Source: Earliella scabrosa (taxonomy: Eukaryota; Basidiomycota; Agaricomycetes; Polyporales; Polyporaceae). From it: a stretch of 64,000 bases of DNA. The translations under genes were made by a program, and so were the position numbers. The stretch lies in contig JABYQQ010000004.1 in the NCBI GenBank assembly GCA_022605405.1, positions 1,302,001 to 1,366,000 of the forward strand, given 5' to 3'. Shown here one piece after another: positions 46,301-58,238 of the stretch (positions are counted from its first letter, which is position 1; every line of letters begins with the position of its first letter). The notes beneath the pieces are model-generated. The model was not told the DNA's origin, did not search any database, and worked only from the letters and a program-made list of their open reading frames with translations.

Positions 46301-48909
46301 TCACGATTGAGATGGGCCGGGGATTATGACGGACGGGCGCAGCATCGCGATGCTCTTGCCCGGGTGGAGGTAGATCGTCCCGTTGGTCATGCACTCATCC
46401 GTGTACGTGATGTTGTGTCTATTGAGACAGGCTATGATGTGAGCACAGCGACACACGGAGACTACGAGGTAGGACTCACGTCTCCATGAGGTGGGCCTTG
46501 ATCTTCTCGCCCTTCTCGCCGCTCTCGTCCCAGTTGACGCACAGCGAGCACGCCCAGACGCTGCCGGGCATGGACAACGAGAGGACGTGCTTCTCCGTCT
46601 CAACTGCCTTCACTGCGGGCAGGTGATCGTCCGGAACGCGGGCCCAGAGATTGTGCTCGAGCAAGCCGAAGTCGTACTCATTCGAGCACGAGTGGCGGAG
46701 CTGTTCGCGCGGGATGTATCAGCATCCATTGCCCACGCCGCCAGAAGAGAGACCGCCACTCACCGCCGCCTCCCAAGCGAACACTTCGTCAGGCCTGTCA
46801 CCCTCCTTCATAGCACACGCGCCACAGCGCAGCCTCGCCTCGCAGCTCATCAGTTCCTCGCGCGTCGCACGCATAGGATCGAGCCCCAGCGTCTTGACAA
46901 TCCGGTACATGTTCTTGAGCGCCCGCTCTACGCCCGAGCGGCTCCGCGAGCTCATGTTCTTCAACTCGAAAGGCAGGACCTTCTTCGTCTCTGGGAAGAA
47001 CTCGTGCGGGTTCGGCTTCGTCGTCGTCGCCGTCGTCCGGTACACATCCACCCCATCGTCGAGCCCGAACTCGTAGAGATCGAGGTCGAAGTCGAGGTCG
47101 AAGCCGTACGGGTCCGAGCCGCGCGAGTGCCCGCACGGGTGGCCGAGGACCGCGGGGTAGCGGAAGAACGGGAAGAGCTTCTGGTCGCAGCGCGTGCAGG
47201 GGAAGATCGCGACCGCAAGGTTGAGCGGGTCAGGGCTGTCTGCCACTTTCCCGAGCGTCTTGCGGAGGGCATCGATGAGCTCGGTCTTGCGCTCGTTCTC
47301 CCACCGGGAGGCGAGGGAGGGGATGAGAGGAGCGAAGTGCTCTCCGGTGATGGTCTCGGTGCTTGGGGCGTTCGCGACGGTTTTGCATTCGTCCATAAGA
47401 GCAAAGTCGACGTACTGGGGACGAGCATCCATCGACGGCGTTCGAGGCAGCTGCACGTAGTGTGCGAGTATCGTCTCCTCCAGATTGCGGAATCGAGGAC
47501 GGAGGATATCCGCGCGTTCTGCGTCAAGCCTTCGCTTGCGAGTATTCTTCAGGAAGGTATCAACAGAAGCGAGAACCTTCTCCCATGCTACAGATCTCGT
47601 AAGCTACTACCTGTAGCTGGAATGCAGAGCAGATGAGGGCTTACTCTTTGGTGTCAGCTTTGACGACTGTCGTACACCAGGAATAGTAGCCAACTGTCTC
47701 ATACCCCACTTGTCCAAGAAGTCCATTTCCTTGTCCCAACCACATTCTCGGAGACGTTTCACAATCCTGGTAGGTAGCATTGTCAGTAAGAGATAGGCCA
47801 ATCCAATGGTCAGTACCCACTCGGCAAATCGCTCATCTCTCTTGATCTCCAGGCTCGCTTCCCGAGACTCTTGTTGTTCATTATACCACAGAACGCAACG
47901 ATGGGCATGCTACCATGAGGACAAGGTTATGAGGAGCTTCTGTAGAATCCAAGTGCACACACCTGAGATCTCAGCTTCTGAGTTTGCTTCTGTGCCTCCA
48001 CGAGTTGGGACCTGGCATCGTCGGGTACCGGACTGCCAGCTTGGCTAAGGCGATCTGCGAAGCGGTCCAAATCACGCTTGTCGACTCTGCCATCCCTGTA
48101 GGAGTGCCTGGTGATGAGCCAGAAACGATTAGTCAGGCAGGGAGGGACGGGGACAGCAGAGATATCGACCGACATTGCTTTGGTGAAATGGATGTTGAAG
48201 AGCGATCGCAGAACGTGCCAATCGGAAACTGTCGCGTGATTGTCCAGTTTGCATAACTTGGCGTAAGCTTCGCTGTATGAATAGGACCTGTATCGGGCAA
48301 CGTGAGTCACTCGGAATGCTTCCCATGGACCTTCGGCGGGACTAGCCATACATTTCAAGGAGACATTTCGGACAGTATCGCGCAAACCATTCCCATATAA
48401 CCTTGCGGATGTTCCCCTTGCCACAATTCTAACGAGACGTTAGGCTACAAGAGGGGGATGGCGAGAGAAACGCTCGCAGCACGCACATGACAATTCATGA
48501 AAAAGAGGAGGTTGATGAAAGCCGGCTCACTGAGGAAGGGAGGTCGGTCTGGCAGACCACCTACTCCCTCACGTGCAGCCTTCCATAGCCTTTCATTGGA
48601 TGGGTGGAGGAAAAATGCGCGAAATTTCTTGCAGGTGCGCGCAAGATTGAGCAAGTCGCGTGGATGGAGGTTGCTAAAAACCTAGTCAAAATTGTTAGAG
48701 CTCAACCGTACCAGCTTATAGAGAGCTGGCTCATGCGATTGCAACGCGGTACACCACGCACTGGAACCGAAGAGACGTACCTCGAGCTGGACCTCGATAG
48801 CAAACTCCGGCAAGTCTTGCAAGCTACCCCTTTGTCGCCGTACTACGCGCTTCTCCTCATTACCCGCCGCTGCCGTGTCGTTTGCTTTCGCGCGTTTCTT
48901 GGGTGGCAT
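46301..48909 (-). CDS. F-box/zinc family copy D, apparently full length
   Basis: Start MPPKKRAKANDTAAAG at 48909, F-box split by an intron (LQDLPEFAIEVQLE / VFSNLHPRDLLNLARTCKKF), then NCH / NCGKGNIRKVIWEWFARYCPKC. Middle exons: YSYSEAYAKLCKLDNHATVSDW, a long charged helix, RLRECGWDKEMDFLDKWG. 3' exons: LAHYVQLPRTPSMDARPQYV, FPCTRCDQK...FPAVLGHPC-type cluster, RLRCGACAM and the finger CSLCVNWDESGEKGEKIKAHL followed by METHN across an intron, then NGTIYLHPGKS. A run of Asp codons lies between the last two clusters (FDLDFDLDLYEFGLDDGVD). The best-preserved gene of the family on the minus strand, head to head with copy E. Confidence 0.8.
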
Positions 48910-49192
48910 CGCAAGTGAAATGCGGGGAAAGTCGGGGTGGCTGAAGAGGTCAAGGAGGATGAGACATCTGTCGCCGTTCGCGACGCGGCCACCCTCGGGA
49001 TGAGCCGAACCCGGCCCGGGACCCGGGCTCCAGCGCTCCGCGTCACAGAACACGTCCAGTCACACGCAACCCGTCACACATCAGTCACACAGCGCTCCGC
49101 ATCCTTGGCGTCGGCGCTTCCTGGGCCTATACTACTTACGTCAACCCTCAACCACTCATAGGTTGCTCAACCACCTACTATTCCTCACCACC
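48910..49192. promoter_or_regulatory. Bidirectional promoter between F-box copies D and E
   Basis: Two divergent paralogs share 283 nt. It contains GTCACAC three times (49059, 49073, 49084) and an 11-nt direct repeat CAGCGCTCCGC (49031 and 49091). Regulatory meaning is inferred. Confidence 0.45.
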
Positions 49193-51713
49193 ATGCAAAC
49201 TCGAGCGCGAAAGAAGGCGTATCACGCAGGCTCTCAACCAGACATAAAAGACAGAGCTTCGCCTCAGGCCGTGCTAACACGGCGGAGCCGTGGCAAGGCT
49301 GCCAATTCATCGAAGGCCATCTCCAGACCCGTTCATGCCACAAGAACGACACGAAAACCTACACAACACTTTGAACCTATCTCTCCGGAGGCGTACCTTC
49401 TGACAAAACTGCCAGTTGAGCTCAAGACCGAAGTATGCCTCTTACAACCCTAACCAGCCACTGCCTGCTGATTCTGCGATCAGATTTGCAGCCACCTCCA
49501 CCCGCGTGATCTATGCAGCCTTATAAGAACATGCAAGACGTTCAAGGAGCTGCTGCTTGACAGGAGGAGCCAGAAGTCTGTTTGGAACCAAGCACTGCAG
49601 GCGCGGGACCTCCTTGCGCGCCCTAGCTTTATCCGCATGAGCGACCCAGCGTGGGTCCATCTCCTCTTCTCGCCACACTGCCACGTACGTCAGATTGATT
49701 CGTGCAGGTCTTGCTCGTCGCAATCATTTCCGATTTGCTGACGCTTGTGAGCAGCATTGCGGCGCGCCGGATGTCGACGAAGTGGTCTGGGAGTGGCTCA
49801 AGCGGTACTGCAGCAAATGTATCGTCTTGCCGACCATGTCCGTCTCCTCTTCGTCCGTTTGATATAGATGCTGACATCATTTATCTTCTCTAGCTCGTAT
49901 AGCGTGGATGATGCCCGCAACCTTGTGGAGTCGATCGATCCGAGGATCAGGTTAGGAGACATTTGCAACCAGTACGATGTGTCGGGATACAATACCGCAA
50001 TCCGGTGAGTCGAAGTGCGTCCATGCCGTGCAGAGCATCACTGACTTCATGTGTGTGGTCTTCCAGCTACTCAAAGGCCCAAGTGGACGCCTGCGTCGCC
50101 GAGTGTCATCCCCTCCTTCAGGATCTCAACCCCAGCAGGAATAGAGGTGACGCTTTCCGGTCCTTTATCCGGTCCCGCCAAACGATCACGATAGGTTTGA
50201 AGAATGTACGTATCCTTGGGAGCTCGTTCCACCCTCACAGAACCACTGATTATACAGCAGTATAGCAACGACTGCAGACAGTGGGCCGGACGAGAAGAGA
50301 CGTACCACAAGGCTAGGCGTCTAGAAGAGTAAGCTCTATCAGGCTCTGCTGTCTACTCTAAGTCTACACGTCTAACGTTAGCATGATCATTGATGCTGCA
50401 CACAGGCTCCTAGATCGTTTGAGACAGAAAGGATGGGGTCAAGAAGTGGATTTCCTCGGCGAGCAAGGATGCGCGCAAAGGATAGCCAACCAGTACCCTT
50501 TCACCGGTATGTTGGCAGGACGTTCTCCGCTCTGTACGTCTCCGCCTACCGACCTGTGGATGAGATCTAATGTCGATGATGACAGCTTGGAGACAACTCA
50601 TGCCGCGTGCGTATGAGCTGTTCCGTCAAGTCCGCAAGGAACGAGTTTGGACAGAGCGGCTCCAGGCCCTGGAAGAGGCGATCATCGCTCATTATGTCCA
50701 GCTGCCAAGAACGCCACAGATGGATATCCGACCGCCGTACATCGAGTTCGCACTCATGAAGGAGTGTCGAGCGCTCGGTGAAGCCACTATAACACGAACG
50801 ATCACCAGCGATGATTTCCTAGCAATCATGCCGGGCCTCGCTGAACGGTGGTTCGAAGCAAAGACGGACATGCTCCGATCATCCCTACAGACCCTTTGGC
50901 ATATACCCCCGGAAGTCAAGGACCCACTCGAACTCGCCGTCGCGCTATGGGCGTGCAGACACTGCGATGCTCGCCTGCGCTTCCCTGCCGTCCTCGCTCA
51001 TCCCTGCGCATACCATTGGCCTCGTTATGAGCCTGGTCAGCCCTCCACCTGTGAGCTCCTAGGGTCTGCCGCCTACGTACAAACCGCTGCACACCTCACG
51101 CACCATCGTGGCAACCATGGCTTGGGCAAGGGAGAGATATCGATTCCTTTCAATACAATCAATTGGTTCCTTGACGAACATGGCGTCACGACCATCCTTG
51201 CAAATATCGTGCGCGCACTGGGACTGGACCCGACTCGCGCACTGGCAATAGACCTAGACAGATGCGAAGCCCGTCTCTACTGTTGGAGGTGTCTCGCGGA
51301 AGGTGGCTTCCGCTACGCATATGGGTGGGAAGCTGCAGTGAGTGCGTTCTTGGATATGGGTTCCATGGTCTTACTAAGCTATTGCGAGCAGCTGTGTCAT
51401 TCAATCTCGGAGACTACCTTTTTCGGAAACGCTCGGATCCAACACCAGCGATGGATACGCGTCAGTGATGAGCTGCTCTCTATGCGTAGATTTCAACGCG
51501 GACGCGGACGACATGAAGGAACACCTGGCGGTCATGTGAGTCTTTCATCTGGCTGAGAATGATATTGGGTTGACATTCTTTCAAAGGCATGGCAAGGATG
51601 ATACCGTCTCATGCATACAAGATGGCATTGTCTATGTCTATCCGCCCAGTGGGACGGCGTTAAAGCCTGCCGTTTGTCTGGATCCACCAGAACCCGATAC
51701 TGATGAGAACTAA
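49193..51713 (+). CDS. F-box/zinc family copy E, apparently full length
   Basis: Long basic N-terminus (MQTRARKKAYHAGSQ), F-box halves LTKLPVELKTE and ICSHLHPRDLCSLIRTCKTF, first cluster PHCH / HCGAPDVDEVVWEWLKRYCSKC (quoted as HCG and WLKRYCSKC). Middle exons: SVDDARNLVESIDPRIRLGD, a shorter helix and LRQKGWGQEVDFLGEQG. 3' part: IAHYVQLPRTPQMDIRPPYI, ALWACRHCDARLRFPAVLAHPC (quoted as WACRHC and FPAVLAHPC), RLYCWRCLAEG and the finger CSLCVDFNADADDMKEHLAVMH, split by an intron before the last His. Ends with DGIVYVYPPSG. All elements of the family are present, and every join found keeps frame. The C-terminal finger lies in a different frame from the preceding exon and needs an intron near 51340-51390. 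Confidence 0.78.
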
Positions 51714-52186
51714 TGGTCAGGTTCACCGATATGTGATGACCCTAATCCCGACCCCTTCCGTTGCGCACATGCTAGTTGAGACGATTCATCGAAGCTGTAA
51801 ATTCCATGCATTATGCCCGATGTGCCCTTGAGATTCCCATCGAGGACGGCGTGTCAAGTCTATTACTCCAAGCGGTTCTCAAGGCTGCGGTCTTCTCAAA
51901 GTCGGTTTTGTATGCACTTACAGAGTTGCCGCCGCGGTCTCTATACACGGCCAATTGTGGATATAATACATAGATCTCGTACAATTCCTCGAACGACTCT
52001 CTAGACCTGTATGGGCATCATACGGCTACATGCAGACAAGACATTACCCGGAGCAATCGTGGTAGGGACGAAAGAGTCAAGAAACGCGACTCGGTCAGAT
52101 ACATATTAGCGAGCACTACGGCGTACAGTAGGACAGAGTCTAGTCTATCAGAAGGAATAGAAGGCACTGCGACGCACGAAGACCAG
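51714..52186. other. Convergent spacer, no gene seen
   Basis: Between copy E (+) and the transcription factor (-). No coding signal. Confidence 0.4.
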
Positions 52187-55100
52187 CTAATATCGCGGGT
52201 GCATGTCTCCTTGGAACGTCGCGAACGGGTCCTGGCCCGCGCCGCTCCCTTGCGTACCAGCATCAAAGAACCCAGTCTCGCGCATGAGCGATTCCCACTG
52301 CTCGCCCAGCTGTGCGGAAGCAAACGCATCGAAGGTGTCCGTCGACACCCCCGGCGTTGCCGCACCGAAGGAGAATGGGTCCGCGGAAGGGCCCGCGGTA
52401 TTCTGGATTTCCGGGAGGATGTCCAGGAATTGCAGCAGGTCTGCCGAAAGCGGGACGTTCGATGCCCCTGCTTGGTGCTGGGGAACACCACTCGCCGGAT
52501 GACCGGCCATCGGTTGACCGAGGGATGGGGGCTGAGAGAACGCAGCAGAGGGGTCTGTCTGGGTACCGAAAACGGACGAGTAGTCTTGTGGAAGTGAGCC
52601 CGCACTCAAAGATGGAGCGGCGGGGTCGACGTCCATGAACGAGACCGAAGCATCCGCTGGGAAGAGCGAAAGGTACTCCATCAGCGACGGATGGACGCTC
52701 GACATTTGCTCTTCGACGTTTTGCGGAAGCGGGACCCCATCGTCGCTAGGGGTAGAGGACGTCGGTGGCGTACTGGATGACTGAATCGGAGCTCCGGAAG
52801 CCGGTGTCGAGCCCGACGCAGTCGAAGGCGAGGAGGTGACAGATTCGCGGACATCTCGCGGCTTCGCAGGGATACGCGTCGTCTTGCGCGAGAGGAACTT
52901 GCTGGTCACGACCCGGGTGTGGCCGCCAAAGATCGCGAGCTCGTCCTGGAAGTCGTCCTCAGGTCCTATGCGGAGCTGAATATCGAGCGAAGGCGCCGTA
53001 TCGCGGTTTCGGGACTGATTGAAGGCACGGAGAGCACGTTCCTTCAGATTGCGCAGGATCGGCTGGGGACGCAGCGCAGGCATCAGCACAGTACAATTGG
53101 GCGGGGCGCCCAGCAGGACGTCACATCTGGAATGCGAATGTATGGGTGGGAGTGGAGACCATAACGTACCAGAGCTTGTTTGGCACGAGAACTCAACTGG
53201 GCCCCACGCTCAAAGACGTCAACAGCAAGGTTTAGATCCGTGAGCGCGGTCGACGCCATCGTTGCGTTTGGTGAGCGTGTGACGGTGCTGCCCAAGATAA
53301 CCTGTATCACACAGAGAGCAGACAGATTAGTACCCCCATTTAACATTGAGAGGCAGGAGATAGAACGTGCTACGTACGGCGGCCGTAAACGCGTGAGTCC
53401 ACATGACCCAGAAACGACTGCATATTTCCGGGCTGTCGACAATCGTGGATGTCAGTTCCACATGTAAATTGTGACCGCCCGACCGTCAGTACCTTCGATT
53501 ATAGTGATGAAGGAAGCTTCGGACAAGAATAGAAGAGCATCGGGTGGCGGCAAGGAAGGAAGGTGCATATGGACTTGACAATGGGTTCTCCGGATGATCC
53601 AGAAGGGCCTGGGCGAAGAATGTCCTGTGTACACAAATCATAGCTATTTCGCCTTTGAGCCGAAGTCGGATGTCAGATAACGAAAATAACACGCACTGAT
53701 GCTCCGGAAATGAGATAAGAAAAACGACTTCAAGACAACTGATGGGTTGCTGTAGTTCTCTTCCTCCGGTCGCAGATACAGGCGCACGTTGGGAAATGGT
53801 GTCTGCCTGATGTGGCGATCATACTCGAGAACCTTAGCATAGGAAGGTGGCTTGGCTGCCAGCATTCCCTCCATTACGTTCCCAAAAATGTGTCGCGTGT
53901 AAGAGTGCTTGAAGGAATAGACTTGACATCACACGAGTCAAGTAAGTCATATATGATTGCGTCAGCTCAATAGCACGAACCTGTGCCGTCCTCGTCAGTT
54001 GCGGTAGCGTCGCCTTCTGGTAATTTGCAGTCGATCTGATTGTACATCAGCGCTGGTGGCCGACCTAGATGCATACTCTGCCAGTAGGACATGTGAACAA
54101 ATCGTGACGAACACTTAGAATCGGGGACGTACGTGCATTGTCTCTACGATGAACAGCTCCCAGAAGAGGTTCCGTCGACGTTGAACCTCCTTCTCGCTTA
54201 ACTTCCATGGCGCACTGTCTCGATCTGTGACAGACGATGTCATCAATACCGAGCGACAGCAATGAAATAGACGACAAACGTAGTCCAACCTGTCGCGCGA
54301 CAGGGTTCTTAAGTGGCATTTGAAACTGGGTGGGGGTGGTCACTCACGCTCTGTGCCAGCTTTGCTGTAAAGGAGAAGATACGCCAGGCACTCTCTAATG
54401 AGTATCGAACGGTGCAAAGACTGTGATACTCTCCCATAAGGAGCATCGCCTGTACAGTCTCAATGTTGGGCGAGTCAAAGACTGACCGTAGAGACAACGC
54501 TGCTCTCCCTAAACGATAATAGAGCTCCGCTTCGGCGTTGCATGGCTGCAACGTCAAGTCCAACAGAGAACCGAGCGCGAAGACGAAGCACAGCACCGCG
54601 AGTAGATGCGGGCATTTGCCTTCGTCGTCTTCGGCGTCCCTATGATAGCTTGTCTTGGTCTTGTTCTTCTTACAGTTATAGATAGGAACAAGAATGTCGT
54701 CAATGAGTTCGTCGCGCTTGATGGGTCGTGACCACCACGAGAGGTGCTCCATGTAAGTCTCGCATAATGCCCATGCACGAGGCTGTGGTGGGAGTGCAGC
54801 CTCGATTCGTTCGACAATGGCGTCCGTTCCGTCTTCGATAATCGTGAGGGGGAAAGTTATGGCCAAGTCAGCGAGCTGGGGGCCCAGGCACGGGACAGCT
54901 TCGCCTTCGTCATCCATACTAGCAGTCTACGTAAGGTGTGAGTGGTATACAGGGCAAGATGTGAGCCCGAATAACTGACCGAGAGCATTGTCTGTACACA
55001 GCAGAACATGTGCATATATCCACGCTGTCAGGATGTATGCCACGGAAAGGGTACAACTCGATGCCCTTACCTCAGATCCAGCCGACCGTCCGAAGTACGT

Positions 55101-55885
55101 CGACTCTCCATGTTCCCCGATGGTCAGAGTGCCCAGAGCATCAATAGTGGTCGAGAGGAGGTCACGATGATGCTCATCATCGACTGTTCTCCTCACTTCC
55201 GGGCCAAACTTGATTGAGAGCAGCTCGTCGCAGAGCAGAGGGTGTCGCTCATGCGAGATACCGGCCTGGAAGATGGCAAGCGCGTCTTCCAGCTGACGTA
55301 TGCGCTCGCTCATCTCGGAGATCTTCCGATGAAGCTGCTCTGTGTCCGCGAGGATGAACCTAGCGTAGCGTGCCACGAACGGTAGCCGTCAGCCCTCCCC
55401 TGGTCAAGAACGACTTGGCATTGGACGCGCCAGCGACTTCTCTCACCTAGTGCCTTGCCCCGCAGACAGACTGCCTGGAACCGGTACATCAAAGACATGG
55501 CGAGCCGACCCGCTTGAGCACAGGGATCGCAAACGCGCGATGGACACACATGGTTCCACAAGGAGAAGCACACACCGTTAGGACAGATGGACGTGCATCC
55601 GCGGCGGACGCAAGATCCACAGGGGATCTTCTTGTCGCATTTCAGCTTGAGTCTGTCGATCGTGATCAGTCGTCTAGACGTGCCTCACGTCGCGCAAGAT
55701 GCGCTCGAGCAAAGGATGGCCTGACATCATGGTACGGGGACGAGCGCAATCTGCCCACGGACTGAAGAGATTGGTGGTGCGCACCTCCGACATTCGGCAC
55801 AAGATATCTCACCCCTGGCTCTCTTCAGCTCCAGCTCATCCTCAGCACTGGCCTTGCGCGAGTTTCGTCTGGGTCCTGCAGGCAT
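52187..55885 (-). CDS. Zn2Cys6 fungal-specific transcription factor
   Basis: Many exons. The DNA-binding domain spans the first intron: ISCAECRR at residues 28-35, then LKLKCDKKIPCGSCVRRGCTSICPNG in exon 2 (six Cys with CAEC-x6-C-x6-C-GSC-x6/8-C spacing). A heptad coiled coil follows (EQLHRKISEMSERIRQLEDAL), the usual dimerisation element. The Fungal_trans middle homology region covers GKCPHLLAVLCFVFALGSLLDL, AEAELYYRLGRAALSL, ETVQAMLLMGEYHSL and EKEVQRRRNLFWELF. The C-terminus is Ser/Pro-rich with acidic-hydrophobic patches, a likely activation domain. Next to the terpene synthase, same strand, about 1 kb downstream of it; co-regulation is possible but unproven. ATG at 55885 precedes a basic stretch. 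Confidence 0.85.
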
Positions 55886-56952
55886 AGCGAAAATCCAGGG
55901 AGTTTGGCGACCATACAGTTCGTGAACAAGTTCGAGATGAGAGTCGAGCAATGGTGGGATGACTGTGAGGGTCGGGTCCGGACTCCGCAGCGTCGGGCGT
56001 CTGACGGATCCGACGCGTTGTCGGAGCCTCCCATTGGCCATTTCCTCCGCTCTTGCTTGCTAACGGCTTTGTCACCTCGACGCAGCTCCTCGCCTTCAGC
56101 ATTGATTGCGGAGGAACAGTGGGTTTCATTGGTACTACTACTACCACGAACCAAAAGCGCACCAGGACGACTAAGTAGTCATCAATGCATCACTCCTGAA
56201 GTCGAGCGCATGGAGGGCGAAAACACGGCCGCTGAGGCCGTGGCATCCACGAACTAGAACACAGGGGCGGTGGGCGGTGGGCACAGTCCTGCAGTGCCGC
56301 AGGTTCGGATAACATATTGTCCGTACGTACACAGTTCTTCCTGGACAGCGCGTATACTTATCAGACCCGGCGATTGAGACTTGACGTGGAACCGTCCAGG
56401 GTCCATCGACCGTCGACCGTGGTCGGACTTACTGCGCACACGGGCACCTCGACCCTATCATTGCATCCAGGGCGCGCCGCTCCATTGAAATTTAAAGCTG
56501 GAGCCTATCGGGCATACGATAGCCCACAACCATCGCTCTCCACCACGGGTTCCATGTCTTTCCATGTTCGTCGGTCCCAATCGAGGAGGGCATTGAGCAA
56601 CAGGAATTAAAGGGCACCGATCCCGAGACTCTGACTAGCCGGTAAGGTCATCAGCGACGCCTCATATACATGCGTGCAGCGTTCACACTCAAGCGTCATA
56701 CAGAGCAAGGACGACAAGAGAGGCGAGACGAGAGGAGATGAGGAGATGAGATTGACGTCGACGTGCTTCGTCAGGAGCCTGGATTAGGATCTACTTAACA
56801 CGGACACGCGATCGCAATGTTACAACAGGTGGATTGCGGCTTCTAGATTCACTGAGCCTAACGACTGATAGAGAGCGCAAGGCCAGTAGCTAGACCACAG
56901 GTCCCGCGGAAGTACTTCCGCGCATCCCAAGTCTACAATGCATGTCCCTCGC
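55886..56952. other. Intergenic 1 kb, no gene seen
   Basis: 5' region of the transcription factor and 3' flank of the terpene synthase. No domain or RNA gene recognised. Confidence 0.4.
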
Positions 56953-58142
56953 TCACACGCCGTACGAATGGAGCGGGATGAGGCGAGTCTTCTGGTACTC
57001 GAGGCCCATCTTGCCAAAGTATCTGCCGGACTCGAAGCTCCAGCACTCGTCGGCGCGCGGCCAATTCGCCAGCTGGGCGATGTACGCCTGCACCTGCGCA
57101 TCGACTTCAGGACCCCAGGTCGGGACGTCTTCGAGAGCGGCGAGAAAACGCTGCTGCGACTCCTTATGACGCTGCACCGCCCACCCCATAGCTGTCCCGA
57201 TGTCGCAACTCAGCTCGTGCATGACGATCGTGAGGATGTTGTGACGATGGTCGCCAGCCGCGAGTTCCTTGGGGTAGGACACCAGGTCGTTATTCACGAT
57301 GATGATGTCTGCCGCTAGATGTTCGAGCGTCTGGATGAAGGGATGGTGGAACGCCTCGTCAGGAATCGAGAGGTGCAGCTCGCCCGGGAAGCAGGCCGGG
57401 CGGAGACCAACGTTCTCCCGGCGCGTCTGGAAGTAGCTGTCGATTGTGCGGGTCGTCTCGTCATCGCGATCCTCGGCCTGGTGGATGTTCGAGAGCAAAT
57501 AGTCTGAGAACGACGCCAAGAAGTGTTGCGCGGACTCGCGGGTGGCCGTGGCAAGGGCGCGGACCCAGAACCTGAATCATTCGGTCGGCGTGAAGCTCAA
57601 AGACATCACAACATAGAATGCGGACATACTGCCTGACAATTTCGCCGACAACTGTCTCGTCTGCGGGACGAGCTTTCTCCGGGTTATGCATCGCGTCAAG
57701 GATGGCCTCCGTCATCCCACGGACCACTACGGCAGGCTGCAGGTCCGTGGACCCCTCGATGACGAAAAAGACGTTCATGAGGTCAGCGCCGACACGGAGG
57801 GCTTCTGAGAGACAGCAAATGACACGGTCAGTGCGACGATTGTGCACCGAACCGTAGCTAGATATGCGCACCACGCGAAACGTCCGGGTATGCCACCCCG
57901 GCGAGGAGCGCGGTCCGAGTTTTGTCGAATGCATATCGCAACTCTGGGGACAAGCGTGGCCAGAAGGACTGGAGCCATATCATCGACTCGACGCCAACCT
58001 CCTCGTAGTATGGGTTGATCCTGCGAGGCCAAGGCCATCCGCCTAATATGTCCGGAATGTGGAGGTATTCTCGGCAGTAGTCGTCCTGAAGTTGGGTGAC
58101 GACCAGCCCGGTGGTGAAAGAAGAAGACTTGAGCTTCGACAT
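56953..58142 (-). CDS. Sesquiterpene synthase with atypical aspartate motif
   Basis: Class I terpene cyclase acting on a prenyl diphosphate. Three exons (58142-57872, 57804-57630, 57571-56953) give 354 aa, normal for basidiomycete enzymes. Visible features: NPYYEEVGVES near residue 45, the helix with the metal-binding site NVFFVIEGSTDL near 105, NNDLVSYPKELAAGDHRHN near 235 (the NSE-type motif NDxxSxxxE), and the C-terminal RYF pair in ESGRYFGKMG. Most relatives have an aspartate-led DDxxD or DExxD at the first metal site; here the equivalent positions read EGSTD, so the first Asp is Glu and the second acidic residue is Gly. Activity is therefore uncertain. A TATA box lies about 90 nt upstream. 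Confidence 0.9.
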
Positions 58143-58230
58143 AGTGTCAACGGTAGATGGGCAAGAGTGAACTATGGGACGGGCAGTGTAGTCGGTATCG
58201 GCGCATCTGTAGAATCCTAAGAGGCCCAAA

Positions 58231-58238
58231 TATATACC
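58231..58238 (-). promoter_or_regulatory. TATA box of the terpene synthase
   Basis: TATATATT-type run read on the minus strand, about 90 nt before the ATG at 58142. Confidence 0.6.
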
